Source: an uncultured Clostridia bacterium (GTDB taxonomy: Bacteria > Bacillota > Clostridia > TANB77 > CAG-508). Taken from it: DNA of 63,227 nt. A program made the position numbers and the translations under genes. The first letter of the stretch is position 1. Each line of letters begins with the position of its first letter. The stretch lies in contig CALXVH010000007.1 in assembly GCA_944391965.1 (NCBI GenBank), positions 1 to 63,227 of the forward strand. The letters run 5' to 3'. This document shows positions 45,054-53,837 of the stretch, piece by piece. Below the pieces are notes generated by a model that saw only the letters and a program-made list of their open reading frames with translations, did no database searches and had not been told where the DNA came from.

Positions 45054-46604
45054 TTATGAAAATATTTTTATTTTCTTCTTTTCTTTAACTTTGTATTTAC
45101 CTATATTTTCTGGAATAGCTATATCTTTAGATGTTTCTTCTACATCTCCATCCAAGTAATTTGCTCTTATTCCTTCTTGTATATGTTGTATATTTACTTC
45201 CACATTTTCTAAAGTAATTATTCTTAATGAGAATATATTCTTTAAAATTTCATCATTTATATAGTTATTAGAATTTACTGAATTTATAAGTCTTTCATCT
45301 ATTGCTTTTGTAATTAAAAATTCTCTCATATTGTCTATGTCTTCTTTTAGTTCTTCATTATCTTTTAAAAGTTGACTTCGTGTTATTGGAATTAAATTAT
45401 AATATCTAAATTCATAAAGTAATTCTAATACTTCTTTCTTTCCTTTTAATTTTTCTGCCAATATTTTATAACCTTTTAGAAATAATTTTTGTAAATTAAT
45501 TAATTCATCTAATGCTGTTGTATTACTTTCTGCTATTACCTTATAATCAAAAAGTTTAGTTTTAGTAGTTTGTTTTTTTATTTTTTTCATAAATTGTCTT
45601 GGATCTATTGTTCTATTATATTCCATAATCTTATTTATACATTTTTGTCTTTCTTCAATTAAAATTTCTTTTAATTCAGACTCATTTTTTATTGATTCTC
45701 CTGATTTATTTCTTGCTACTAATTCTTCTGTTAATTTATCAGTATCATTTATACATCTATCTAAATTTTCTACTTGTCTTAATAACTTCTTTTTATCTCT
45801 TGATATTTCCTCAACATATTTTTTCATGTCTTGAGGTCCTTCATCTTCTTGTACTTCTAATTCTTTAATTTTTGCAGGATGTCTTTCTATATACACTTTT
45901 AATATTGTTATCATTATTTGGTTAAATAATTGTTCTGCCATTTCTTGATCATATCTTCTATTTAATTCTTTCTTTAATTCTGCTATATAATCAATTTCTT
46001 CATTTTTATTATATATCCAATCCTTTAGCAAATCATTTCCGGCAATTATTCTAATATCTTGAAATATTAAATTAGAATAAATATCTTCAAATTCATTTGG
46101 TTCTATATACCAAGCAAATCCATTAAAATCTCTTAAAAGCTCTATGTTATTACTTGAATTTCCGTTTTTTAGAATCTCTGTAATTGCATCTTTCAAAATT
46201 CCATATTTATCATTAACCATAGTTTCATTGTCATACAAACTATAAATTCCTTCTAAAATATATTTTTCGTTTGGAAATACCTCTAATTCTTTTGTATCAG
46301 GATTTGCCATATATTTAGATGTTGTATTATTTAATACAACACTTTTTTTACTTTCTGGTTTTATAATAATTAAACTATTACAATCATTTTTTACAATATT
46401 TATAAAATTAACTAAGATCTCTTCTTTATCCGTAATATCTCTTTTTACCATTTTATAATCATTATAATTTGTTTCCATTTTATATAAAACACTTAATATT
46501 AAATTTTTACCAGTACTCGAAAAATCTTTTTTTTCTAAAACTTGTTCTAGCATATTATTATAATCCTTATATTTTAGCTTAGAAAAAATCTTTTCTTTTG
46601 GCAT
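45054..46604 (-). CDS. unknown cytoplasmic protein with a coiled-coil middle
   Basis: A 516-aa protein without signal or membrane segments. The first third is alpha/beta, and residues about 270-400 are charged coiled coil (EISRDKKKLLRQVENLDRCIND). It has a helical C-terminus and a basic end (KYKVKEKKKIKIFS). No known catalytic motif. It sits between ftsK and the beta-CASP gene with a 12-bp gap to the latter, so it may belong to the same unit. Function unknown. Confidence 0.6.
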   Translation of the reverse strand: MPKEKIFSKLKYKDYNNMLEQVLEKKDFSSTGKNLILSVLYKMETNYNDYKMVKRDITDKEEILVNFINIVKNDCNSLIIIKPESKKSVVLNNTTSKYMANPDTKELEVFPNEKYILEGIYSLYDNETMVNDKYGILKDAITEILKNGNSSNNIELLRDFNGFAWYIEPNEFEDIYSNLIFQDIRIIAGNDLLKDWIYNKNEEIDYIAELKKELNRRYDQEMAEQLFNQIMITILKVYIERHPAKIKELEVQEDEGPQDMKKYVEEISRDKKKLLRQVENLDRCINDTDKLTEELVARNKSGESIKNESELKEILIEERQKCINKIMEYNRTIDPRQFMKKIKKQTTKTKLFDYKVIAESNTTALDELINLQKLFLKGYKILAEKLKGKKEVLELLYEFRYYNLIPITRSQLLKDNEELKEDIDNMREFLITKAIDERLINSVNSNNYINDEILKNIFSLRIITLENVEVNIQHIQEGIRANYLDGDVEETSKDIAIPENIGKYKVKEKKKIKIFS

Positions 46605-46619
46605 AATTTTCCACCTTTC

Positions 46620-49037
46620 TTATGTATTCTCTTCTGGCATAGTTCCCATTTTTAACTCATCCAGTCTTTCTTTTGTTATTAGAACTTCTCTTGGTTTGCT
46701 TCCTTGATATCCAGAAATAATTCCTCTCTCTTCCATTTGATCTATTATTCTACCAGCTCTTGCATATCCTACTTTAAATCTTCTTTGTATAAAAGATGTT
46801 GAAGCTTGTCCAGTTTCTACAACTGTATCTATTGCCTCCATTAATAGTGGATCTGCATCATCTTCCTCTTCCATTCTATCAAGTTCTTGATCTGTACTAT
46901 TTGCCTTTTCTATACTTTCAATAATATCTTCATTATATTTAGCTTCTCCACCATTAAATTTCAAGAAATCTACTATTTTTTCTACTTCACCGTCAGATAC
47001 AAATGATCCTTGAACTCTAGTTGGTTTTGATGCGCCTGATGGATAAAATAACATATCTCCTTTACCTAATAATTTCTCTGCTCCTACTGCATCCAATATA
47101 GTTCTAGAGTCTACTTGTGATGAAACAGCAAACGCTATCCTTGATGGAATATTAGCTTTTATTATACCTGTAATTACATCAACAGATGGTCTTTGAGTTG
47201 CAATTACTAAATGCATTCCTGCTGCTCTAGCCATCTGTGCTAATCTACATATTGCATCTTCTACATCTTTTGCTGCAACCATCATTAAATCTGCAAGCTC
47301 ATCTATTATTATTACTATTTGTGGTAATTTACCTGTTCCACCTTCTTTTTCTATTGCTGCATTATATCCTTTTATGTCTCTTACACCTTTGTTTGCAAAA
47401 AGACTATATCTATTTACCATCTCTTGAACAGCCCATGCTAAAGCTCCTGCAGCTTTTTTTGGATCTGTTACTACTGGAATTAATAAATGTGGAATTCCAT
47501 TGTACACAGATAATTCAACAACTTTAGGATCTACCATTAATAGTTTTACTTCATTTGGTTTTGCTTTATACAAAATACTTGTAATTAAAGTATTTATACA
47601 AACACTCTTACCAGAACCTGTACTTCCTGCTATTAAAACATGTGGCATTTTTGCAACATCTGCAATAACAGCCTCTCCACCAACATTTTTTCCTAATGCT
47701 AATGCTAATTTTGATTTATGATTTACAAATTCTTCTGTTTCTATAATATCTCTTAAATGTACCACTTCATTTTCTTTATTTGGAATTTCTATTCCAACAG
47801 CTTGTTTACCTGGAATTGGTGCTTCTATTCTTATACTCTCTGCTGCCAAACTTAATGCAATATCATCAGCAAGATTTGCAATTTTATTTACTCTTACACC
47901 TTCTGCAGGTTTTACTTCATATCTTGTAATTGCAGGTCCAACAGAAACATTTTCTACTTTTGCAGATACACCAAAGCTGTATAAAGTTTTTTGTAATTTT
48001 GCTGCAGTATCTGTTAATGCTTTTTTTCCACCTTTAAATACTCTACCTTCACCTTCACTTAGTAACTCGATTGGTGGAAATTCATAATTTTCTTCTTCTT
48101 CTGTTAAACCATGTTCTAATACTAATACTTCTTTCGTTTTTTCTTCTTTCTTTTCTTGCTCCTGTTTAAATAAATTTGCTTCAATTTGATTTGGTTTATT
48201 TTCTTTTACTGGCATATTTGTTTCTTCTTTACCATGACTTAATTTTTTCTTTTTTGGTTCTGTTTCGTTTAAATTAATTGTAATTTGCTCTTCTATTGGA
48301 ATTTCTTCTTTTTCCTCTTTTACGTCTTCGTTTTCTTTCTTCTTTTTCTTATTCTTTACTTTTTCCTTCTTTTTCTCTATTAATACTTTATTTTCATCCT
48401 CTTCTGCTATATCCTCTTCCTCATCTTCTTCATATTCTCTTCTTTCTTTCATTCTTTCAAAATAATCCCTTATTATCTCTGCTGGTTTTATTTCGAATAA
48501 ATTAATTAATGTAATAATTGCTACTCCAATTAATAATATTATTCCTCCAATAGCTCCTAGTAATTTAAAAACTGGCATTGCAATTATTGCTCCTATAACT
48601 CCTCCTGCTATATTTTGTGTTCCTAAATCATATGCTTCTTCTAAAAATGTTGAAAAATCTAAATTTATAGATAATGTTCCATTATTTATCTCTATAATTA
48701 CCATAGTTGCAGCAATACATACTAAAAATATGATATAATTAATTATTTTTTTACTTAAATATTCTTTATCGTCTACAGCTATTTTTATAGCCATTGCAAA
48801 TGTACCTACTGGAATAATATATTTTATCCATCCCATTATTCCTCCTAGTACAGGGCTTAAATGTTCTCCAATCCAACCTGATTGTGCATATATTAAAACA
48901 CAAAGTAATAAACTTGTTATTATCATAACAACAACTACTAAATTTTTATCTATATTATTTTTCTTTTTCCTCGTTCTTGTAGCAGTTCTAGTATTTGATG
49001 TTCTTCTAGTACTTTTTGCTCTTCTTGCTTTTGCCAT
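46620..49037 (-). CDS. ftsK: FtsK/SpoIIIE-family DNA translocase
   Basis: An 805-aa DNA pump for chromosome segregation or sporulation. Four N-terminal membrane helices (about 27-180) are followed by an acidic/Lys-rich linker (about 200-310), the motor with Walker A GSTGSGKSVC (about 470) and the terminal winged-helix gamma domain (STSFIQRRFKVGYARAGRII). The start is the ATG at 49037 (GGAGGGAGTATA). An earlier in-frame start at 49079 would be in the leader. Confidence 0.93.
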   Translation of the reverse strand: MAKARRAKSTRRTSNTRTATRTRKKKNNIDKNLVVVVMIITSLLLCVLIYAQSGWIGEHLSPVLGGIMGWIKYIIPVGTFAMAIKIAVDDKEYLSKKIINYIIFLVCIAATMVIIEINNGTLSINLDFSTFLEEAYDLGTQNIAGGVIGAIIAMPVFKLLGAIGGIILLIGVAIITLINLFEIKPAEIIRDYFERMKERREYEEDEEEDIAEEDENKVLIEKKKEKVKNKKKKKENEDVKEEKEEIPIEEQITINLNETEPKKKKLSHGKEETNMPVKENKPNQIEANLFKQEQEKKEEKTKEVLVLEHGLTEEEENYEFPPIELLSEGEGRVFKGGKKALTDTAAKLQKTLYSFGVSAKVENVSVGPAITRYEVKPAEGVRVNKIANLADDIALSLAAESIRIEAPIPGKQAVGIEIPNKENEVVHLRDIIETEEFVNHKSKLALALGKNVGGEAVIADVAKMPHVLIAGSTGSGKSVCINTLITSILYKAKPNEVKLLMVDPKVVELSVYNGIPHLLIPVVTDPKKAAGALAWAVQEMVNRYSLFANKGVRDIKGYNAAIEKEGGTGKLPQIVIIIDELADLMMVAAKDVEDAICRLAQMARAAGMHLVIATQRPSVDVITGIIKANIPSRIAFAVSSQVDSRTILDAVGAEKLLGKGDMLFYPSGASKPTRVQGSFVSDGEVEKIVDFLKFNGGEAKYNEDIIESIEKANSTDQELDRMEEEDDADPLLMEAIDTVVETGQASTSFIQRRFKVGYARAGRIIDQMEERGIISGYQGSKPREVLITKERLDELKMGTMPEENT

Positions 49038-49055
49038 TATACTCCCTCCGATTTT

Positions 49056-49229
49056 TACTATATACAAAAGCGGATGCAATATTTTCTACGCATTGGTAAA
49101 TGCTAGAATATCTAGCATCCGCCATAAGTCTCTAGTACAGCTAATTCTTCTAGTAGAAGAATTAGCTTACTATATACAAAAAAAGGTCAGATGTCTGTAT
49201 CATCTAAAAAATAAATACCGACCTCTGAC
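49056..49229 (-). other. structured leader upstream of ftsK
   Basis: Three nested inverted repeats: GCGGATGC with GCATCCGC (49070-49077 and 49115-49122), then AGCTAATTCTTCTA with its complement (49139-49167), and GTCAGATGTCTGTAT with ATACCGACCTCTGAC (49186-49229), the last with a T-run on the minus strand. A 14-bp direct repeat TACTATATACAAAA at 49056 and 49168 brackets the first two. The last hairpin is probably the terminator of the upstream gene. Confidence 0.6.
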
Positions 49230-49236
49230 TTCCAAT

Positions 49237-49674
49237 TTATTTTAATTCTTTTCTATTATTTTGTATAACTTTTAGTGCATCTTCTAATGCTGTTTGAATA
49301 CTTCCTAAGACATTATCAGCATATTCTTTTGTTCCTTGTGATATTTCTCTTGACATTTCGTTGGCAGTTTCTATTATTTGTGCCTTTTGCTCATACGCTT
49401 TTTTAGTAATTTCGTGCTCATCTATCATAGAAATAATTCTTGTTTCTGCTTCTTTTACTATATCATTCGCTTCTTTTTGAGCTTCAGTTAATATTCTCTG
49501 TCTTTCTTCTTTTACCCATTTTGCTTGTTTTAATTCATCTGGAAGTTTTAGTCTTATCTCTTTTATAACTTCTAATATAGCTTCCTTGTCAACAATTGCT
49601 TTATCAGTAAATGGAAGTTTTTTACTTTGTTCTAGTATTTCTTCTAGGGTTTCTAATAATGTGAAAATCTCCAT
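49237..49674 (-). CDS. coiled-coil protein between rsmD and ftsK
   Basis: A 145-aa highly charged, nearly all-helical protein resembling F-type ATPase b subunits (KEERQRILTEAQKEANDIVKEAETRI) but without a membrane anchor. It follows rsmD by 4 bp in many clostridia. Likely a scaffold or peripheral cell-envelope protein. Function unknown. Confidence 0.75.
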   Translation of the reverse strand: MEIFTLLETLEEILEQSKKLPFTDKAIVDKEAILEVIKEIRLKLPDELKQAKWVKEERQRILTEAQKEANDIVKEAETRIISMIDEHEITKKAYEQKAQIIETANEMSREISQGTKEYADNVLGSIQTALEDALKVIQNNRKELK

Positions 49675-49678
49675 TTGT

Positions 49679-50233
49679 TTACTCCTTTCGCATAAATATT
49701 AACCTTGCTCTACCATATTTTCTAGTATCATAAATATTTATACTTAATTTCATTTCATTAATTTCATTTATTACCCTTTCAAGTTCATCTGTTTCTGCTA
49801 TTATTACACCTTTGTCTGTTAATAAATTTTCATTATTTATTAATTGTACACTCCTACTTATACATCTTGTCCCATATGGTGGATCTAAATAAATGAAATC
49901 GAATTTTTCTTGTGAGGTTTTTAAATAGTTTTCATAATCTATACATAATATTTGTACTTTTTCTTCTGCTCTTATTTTTTTTACATTCTTATTTATTACT
50001 TCTATTGCTTTTTTGTTTTTATCACATAGTACAGCTTTTTTGGCTCCTCTGCTTATAGCTTCTAGTCCAACTGCTCCACTACCAGCAAACAAATCTAATA
50101 AAACAGAATCTTTTATATCATTTTGTATAATATTAAATAAAGATTCTCTAACTCTATCTAAAGTTGGTCTAGTATCTAGTCCATCTAAAGTAAATAAATT
50201 TGTTCCTCTCGCTAATCCGCCTATAATTCTCAT
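49679..50233 (-). CDS. rsmD: 16S rRNA (guanine-966-N2)-methyltransferase RsmD
   Basis: A 184-aa class I methyltransferase with the SAM site LLDLFAGSGAVGLEAISRGA, the catalytic YLDPPYG and the N-terminal RIIGGLARGTNLF. Family length is normal. It is translated 4 bp from the coiled-coil gene. Confidence 0.95.
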   Translation of the reverse strand: MRIIGGLARGTNLFTLDGLDTRPTLDRVRESLFNIIQNDIKDSVLLDLFAGSGAVGLEAISRGAKKAVLCDKNKKAIEVINKNVKKIRAEEKVQILCIDYENYLKTSQEKFDFIYLDPPYGTRCISRSVQLINNENLLTDKGVIIAETDELERVINEINEMKLSINIYDTRKYGRARLIFMRKE

Positions 50234-50334
50234 AATACCTCTTTACACAATATATTTTATTAAATATTAAAGATATGTCAATATTATTAATATAAATGTA
50301 ACATACATTTAATAGTTCTGTAACAAAGCCAATA

Positions 50335-50372
50335 AAAGACAAATTTTACAAATAAAGGTAAAACTTGTCTTT
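50335..50372 (-). terminator. terminator of divIVA
   Basis: AAAGACAAATTTTAC and GTAAAACTTGTCTTT pair (one mismatch) with a short loop, followed by TTATTGG on the minus strand. Confidence 0.65.
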
Positions 50373-50416
50373 AGTTTGTGCTATAAAATTAAAATGTGGA
50401 TAAACTCCTATTTTTC

Positions 50417-50875
50417 TTAATTTTCTTCTTCTTTATTTATATCTTTTAATAATTCCAATTGAGATATTAATAAAGCTTCCATTTTTGCTTTATATACATC
50501 AAATTGTTTTTTAAGGTCATCCATTTCTTTTTTCTTCATACTTATTTCTTGTGATAAAGTATCAGCTTCTTTTTGAGCATTTCCTTTTGCATCTTTAACT
50601 ATTTGTTCTGCCTGTTGCCTTGCTACATTTTTTACGTCTTCTGCCGCTGATTGAGCCATAACTAAAGTACTTTGTATAGTTTCTTCTATATTTTTATAAT
50701 GAGCCAAACTTTGCGTTAATTCATCAATTGTTTTTTTGGCTTCTGTACTTTCTTTATAAGCTTTTCCATAATCTTTAGTTAGTTCATCTAAAAAGTCATC
50801 TACTTCTTCTACACTGTATCCATTAACCATTTGTTTTGAGAACTTTTTATTTTCTATATCTAATGGTGTAAGCAT
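50417..50875 (-). CDS. divIVA: cell-division protein DivIVA
   Basis: A 152-aa coiled-coil membrane-curvature sensor. The N-terminal lipid-binding crossed loop LTPLDIENKKFSKQMVNGYSVEEVDDFL is followed by a parallel coiled coil. It attracts other proteins to poles and septa. Its neighbour sepF supports the division role. Confidence 0.95.
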   Translation of the reverse strand: MLTPLDIENKKFSKQMVNGYSVEEVDDFLDELTKDYGKAYKESTEAKKTIDELTQSLAHYKNIEETIQSTLVMAQSAAEDVKNVARQQAEQIVKDAKGNAQKEADTLSQEISMKKKEMDDLKKQFDVYKAKMEALLISQLELLKDINKEEEN

Positions 50876-50921
50876 ATTGCTACGCCTCCTTCTTGCATTT
50901 AATTATATAATCTGTATAACC

Positions 50922-50955
50922 TTAATATAAGCACGATTATACGTGCTTATATTAA
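50922..50955. repeat. perfect palindrome between divIVA and sepF
   Basis: TTAATATAAGCACG and CGTGCTTATATTAA form a 14-bp stem around ATTATA. No T-run follows on the sense strand, so it is not an ordinary terminator. Confidence 0.55.
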
Positions 50956-50999
50956 ATTTGCTAATGATTATAATCGTCAGTTAAAATTTGAACTACAAA

Positions 51000-51512
51000 T
51001 TAATTTTTAGTATTGTTTTTTAACCAAGATACTGATAATTTATTTGATATTTCTTCTCTTGCCATTTCGTTTGTAATTTCATAATTATAAGGTGCTATTA
51101 AGAATATTGAGTTTGAAACTTTTTGAATATGTCCATCTAACGCAAAAACTCCTCCACTAATAAAGTCTACTATTCTTCTAGCAACATCTTTATTTACATA
51201 TTCTAAATTTACAATTACTGATTTTTTCTCTTTTAAAAATTCACAAATTTCTTCTGATTGATCAAATGTTGTTGGTTGTGAAATAACCATTTTTATTTGT
51301 TGAGTTTGTGGCATAGATACCACTTTTTCTTTATTTCTCTTTCCTCCACCAAATATTCTTCTATCTTCTATTTCTTCATTTTCATCATCTTCATAACCAT
51401 CATAATTATTATAATCGTTGTTATCATATGTTTTTTCTTCTACTTCTTCTGCATCTCTTTCTGTATCCATTCCAAATAAATCCCATACTTTGTTCATTAT
51501 AGCTCCTGCCAT
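51000..51512 (-). CDS. sepF: cell-division protein SepF
   Basis: A 170-aa FtsZ anchor. The N-terminal amphipathic helix (MAGAIMNKVWDLFGM) is followed by an acidic, Asn/Asp/Tyr-rich linker (residues 20-55) and the SepF domain (VVSMPQTQQIKMVISQPTTFDQ, VDFISGGVFALDGHIQKVSNSIFLIAP). Normal length. Part of the divIVA cluster. Confidence 0.95.
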   Translation of the reverse strand: MAGAIMNKVWDLFGMDTERDAEEVEEKTYDNNDYNNYDGYEDDENEEIEDRRIFGGGKRNKEKVVSMPQTQQIKMVISQPTTFDQSEEICEFLKEKKSVIVNLEYVNKDVARRIVDFISGGVFALDGHIQKVSNSIFLIAPYNYEITNEMAREEISNKLSVSWLKNNTKN

Positions 51513-51638
51513 TAAAAAAACCTCCTAATATTTCTCCTTTGTTGGTATTTGCATATAGTATCTAACTTTTTTTTATTATTGTCAATACTTTTTGTTTTTG
51601 TAATTTATTTTTAATATTATTGTAATATTTCTGTAATA

Positions 51639-52895
51639 TTACTGTACATCTTTGTTTGCTGTTGTTTGAATCTCATCATACATATTTATCTTTGTACTAA
51701 CATTTAATTCAGATGAATTATATCCCATATTTTTCAACTCATCAGAACTATAATTATCTATTATTGAATAACTTTCATTTTGTTTTTCTACTTTTACCAA
51801 TACTCTAGTTAAATAACCCGCTCTATTTCTGACTACATAAGCTAAGTCATTTTCTTTTATAATTGCAGTATTAGGTACTTTATAACCTGAATATTGCCAA
51901 AATATAATTTCAAAAGAAATCTTCCTATTACTTATTAGTTTTTCTACATCTTTAGTTATTTTAAAAACTAATAATACATCATCATTGGTTTGTTCCATAA
52001 GATATTCCACACTACTAGATATTTCATCACCATTTGACAAACGTAAATCAAGTTTACTTCCCTGCTTAATATCATGTAATTGATCTTTTTTCAAAATTGT
52101 TGCAATATAGCATTCATAATTATTTACTACTTTTCCACATTCAGTATTAGTTGCTATTGTTTGTCCTGTTTTTAAATTCAAATTTTCAAAGAAAGATCTA
52201 TTATAACTACTGAAATCATCTGGTGTTAGTACTTCTTCCAAACCATCTACTTTATAAGATACAACTCCACTCATTGGAGCTTTTATATATTCACTTCCCG
52301 AATTCAATTGGTTTTCATATTTTTTTCTTTCTTGTATTAGATTACTTAAATATGAACCAGCCTCACTATTTTCACCTACAATATTTGTTTTTTTGGTAAT
52401 ATAATTTTCAATTTCCTTCTTATATTCCGAAATTTTTTGCACATTATTATTTTGGGAAATTTCTGATAATCTTAAATCTATTTCTTCATCTAAAAGTTTT
52501 ATATCTCCTGGAAATACTGTATTAGTGGATTTTTTTTGTGCTTCGCCTATTTGCTCATCCAATTCTTGAATTTTCTTAATTAGTTCTTCTTCTCCTGTAG
52601 TATAATATCTAAATATATTCTCATCTTTGGCACATTTTTCTCCTTCTGTTTTTATTTGTACCATACCATTTTTATAATTATTTCCCTGTACTTTTGTTTC
52701 TCTTCTTATAATATATCCTTCTACTTTTTGTTCTTCAGAAATAGAACCCTGTTCTACCAAAAATACATCAGTTGGATGTATAAATAATTGCCAAGCAGTA
52801 TAGCCTGCATATATTACAACCATTATTACTAATATGCATATAAAAACTATTTTTATCTTATTCGTTTTTCTTTTGCTTTCTATTTTTTCTTTCAA
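51639..52895 (-). CDS. HlyD-like membrane-fusion protein
   Basis: A 418-aa protein with one N-terminal membrane helix (about 14-32), a lipoyl/biotinyl-like hairpin around QGSISEEQKVEGYIIR, a coiled-coil helix (EELIKKIQELDEQIGEAQKK), and a barrel with AYVVRNRAGYLTRVLVKVE. It is normally an adaptor of an efflux or secretion system, but no inner-membrane pump is present here. It shares the ATGA stop-start overlap with miaA. Confidence 0.8.
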   Translation of the reverse strand: MKEKIESKRKTNKIKIVFICILVIMVVIYAGYTAWQLFIHPTDVFLVEQGSISEEQKVEGYIIRRETKVQGNNYKNGMVQIKTEGEKCAKDENIFRYYTTGEEELIKKIQELDEQIGEAQKKSTNTVFPGDIKLLDEEIDLRLSEISQNNNVQKISEYKKEIENYITKKTNIVGENSEAGSYLSNLIQERKKYENQLNSGSEYIKAPMSGVVSYKVDGLEEVLTPDDFSSYNRSFFENLNLKTGQTIATNTECGKVVNNYECYIATILKKDQLHDIKQGSKLDLRLSNGDEISSSVEYLMEQTNDDVLLVFKITKDVEKLISNRKISFEIIFWQYSGYKVPNTAIIKENDLAYVVRNRAGYLTRVLVKVEKQNESYSIIDNYSSDELKNMGYNSSELNVSTKINMYDEIQTTANKDVQ

Positions 52896-53836
52896 TTTAT
52901 CTCCTCCAAGATAATTTCTATGTTCTTTTCAATTCCATCTTCTGCTTTTAACCAAATTAATTCTTTTATTGCTTTAAACCATGTAATTTGCCTTTTAGCA
53001 TATCTTCTACTTTCTTGCTTTATTTTTTCTACCATTTCTTCATATGTACATCTATTTTCTAAGTATTGGACAACTTCTTTATAACCTAGTCCTTGCATTG
53101 CTGTAGGAAATTCATTATATTTTTCTTTTATATTTTTTACTTCTTGAATTAAACCTTGGTCTAACATTTTATCAACCCTAAGTTTTATTCTATCATATAA
53201 TTTACTTCTTTCATAATTTATACCAAACACTTTATAATTATATTTTGGTGGTTGTTCTCTTGAAATCTTTTCTAATTCAGTTTTGTTTTTTCCTGTTTGA
53301 TTATATATCTCTAAAATTCTTAAAATTCTTTTTTGGTCATTTGGACTAATCTTAGAAATGGCCTCTTCATCAATTTTTTTAGCTTGCTCATATAATTTAT
53401 CCAAACCTTCTTTTTTTACTTGTTCTTCTAAATATTCTCTATATTTTTTATCAAATTCCAATTGAGGATAATTAATATTATATATTAAGCTATTTACATA
53501 TAATCCTGTTCCACCTACTACTATAGGCACATGTCCGTTTTTTATTATCTCTTCGATTGCATCTTCTGCATCTGCTTTAAATTCCGCAACAGAATATCTT
53601 TTGTCTGGAGAAACAATATCAATCATATAATGTTTTATACCCTGCATCTCTTCTTTTGTAACTTTAGCTGTTCCAATATCCATATCCTTATATATTTGCA
53701 TAGAATCTGCAGAAACTATTTGTCCTTTTATTCTCTTTGCAAGTTCTATGGATAAACCAGTTTTTCCTGAAGCTGTTGGTCCTCCTATTACTATAACATC
53801 TTTCTTTGAAATTGTCTCTTCCACTTTTCCCTCCAT
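52892..53836 (-). CDS. miaA: tRNA dimethylallyltransferase MiaA
   Basis: A 314-aa enzyme adding dimethylallyl to A37 of tRNA. The P-loop GGPTASGKTG (about 18-27), ADSMQIYKDMDIGTAK and QEVKNIKEKYN plus the RYAKRQITWF motif are all present. The ATG at 53836 gives the usual length. A TTG at 53851 would lie inside the 3' end of mutL. Confidence 0.95.
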   Translation of the reverse strand: MEGKVEETISKKDVIVIGGPTASGKTGLSIELAKRIKGQIVSADSMQIYKDMDIGTAKVTKEEMQGIKHYMIDIVSPDKRYSVAEFKADAEDAIEEIIKNGHVPIVVGGTGLYVNSLIYNINYPQLEFDKKYREYLEEQVKKEGLDKLYEQAKKIDEEAISKISPNDQKRILRILEIYNQTGKNKTELEKISREQPPKYNYKVFGINYERSKLYDRIKLRVDKMLDQGLIQEVKNIKEKYNEFPTAMQGLGYKEVVQYLENRCTYEEMVEKIKQESRRYAKRQITWFKAIKELIWLKAEDGIEKNIEIILEEIN

Positions 53837-53837
53837 T

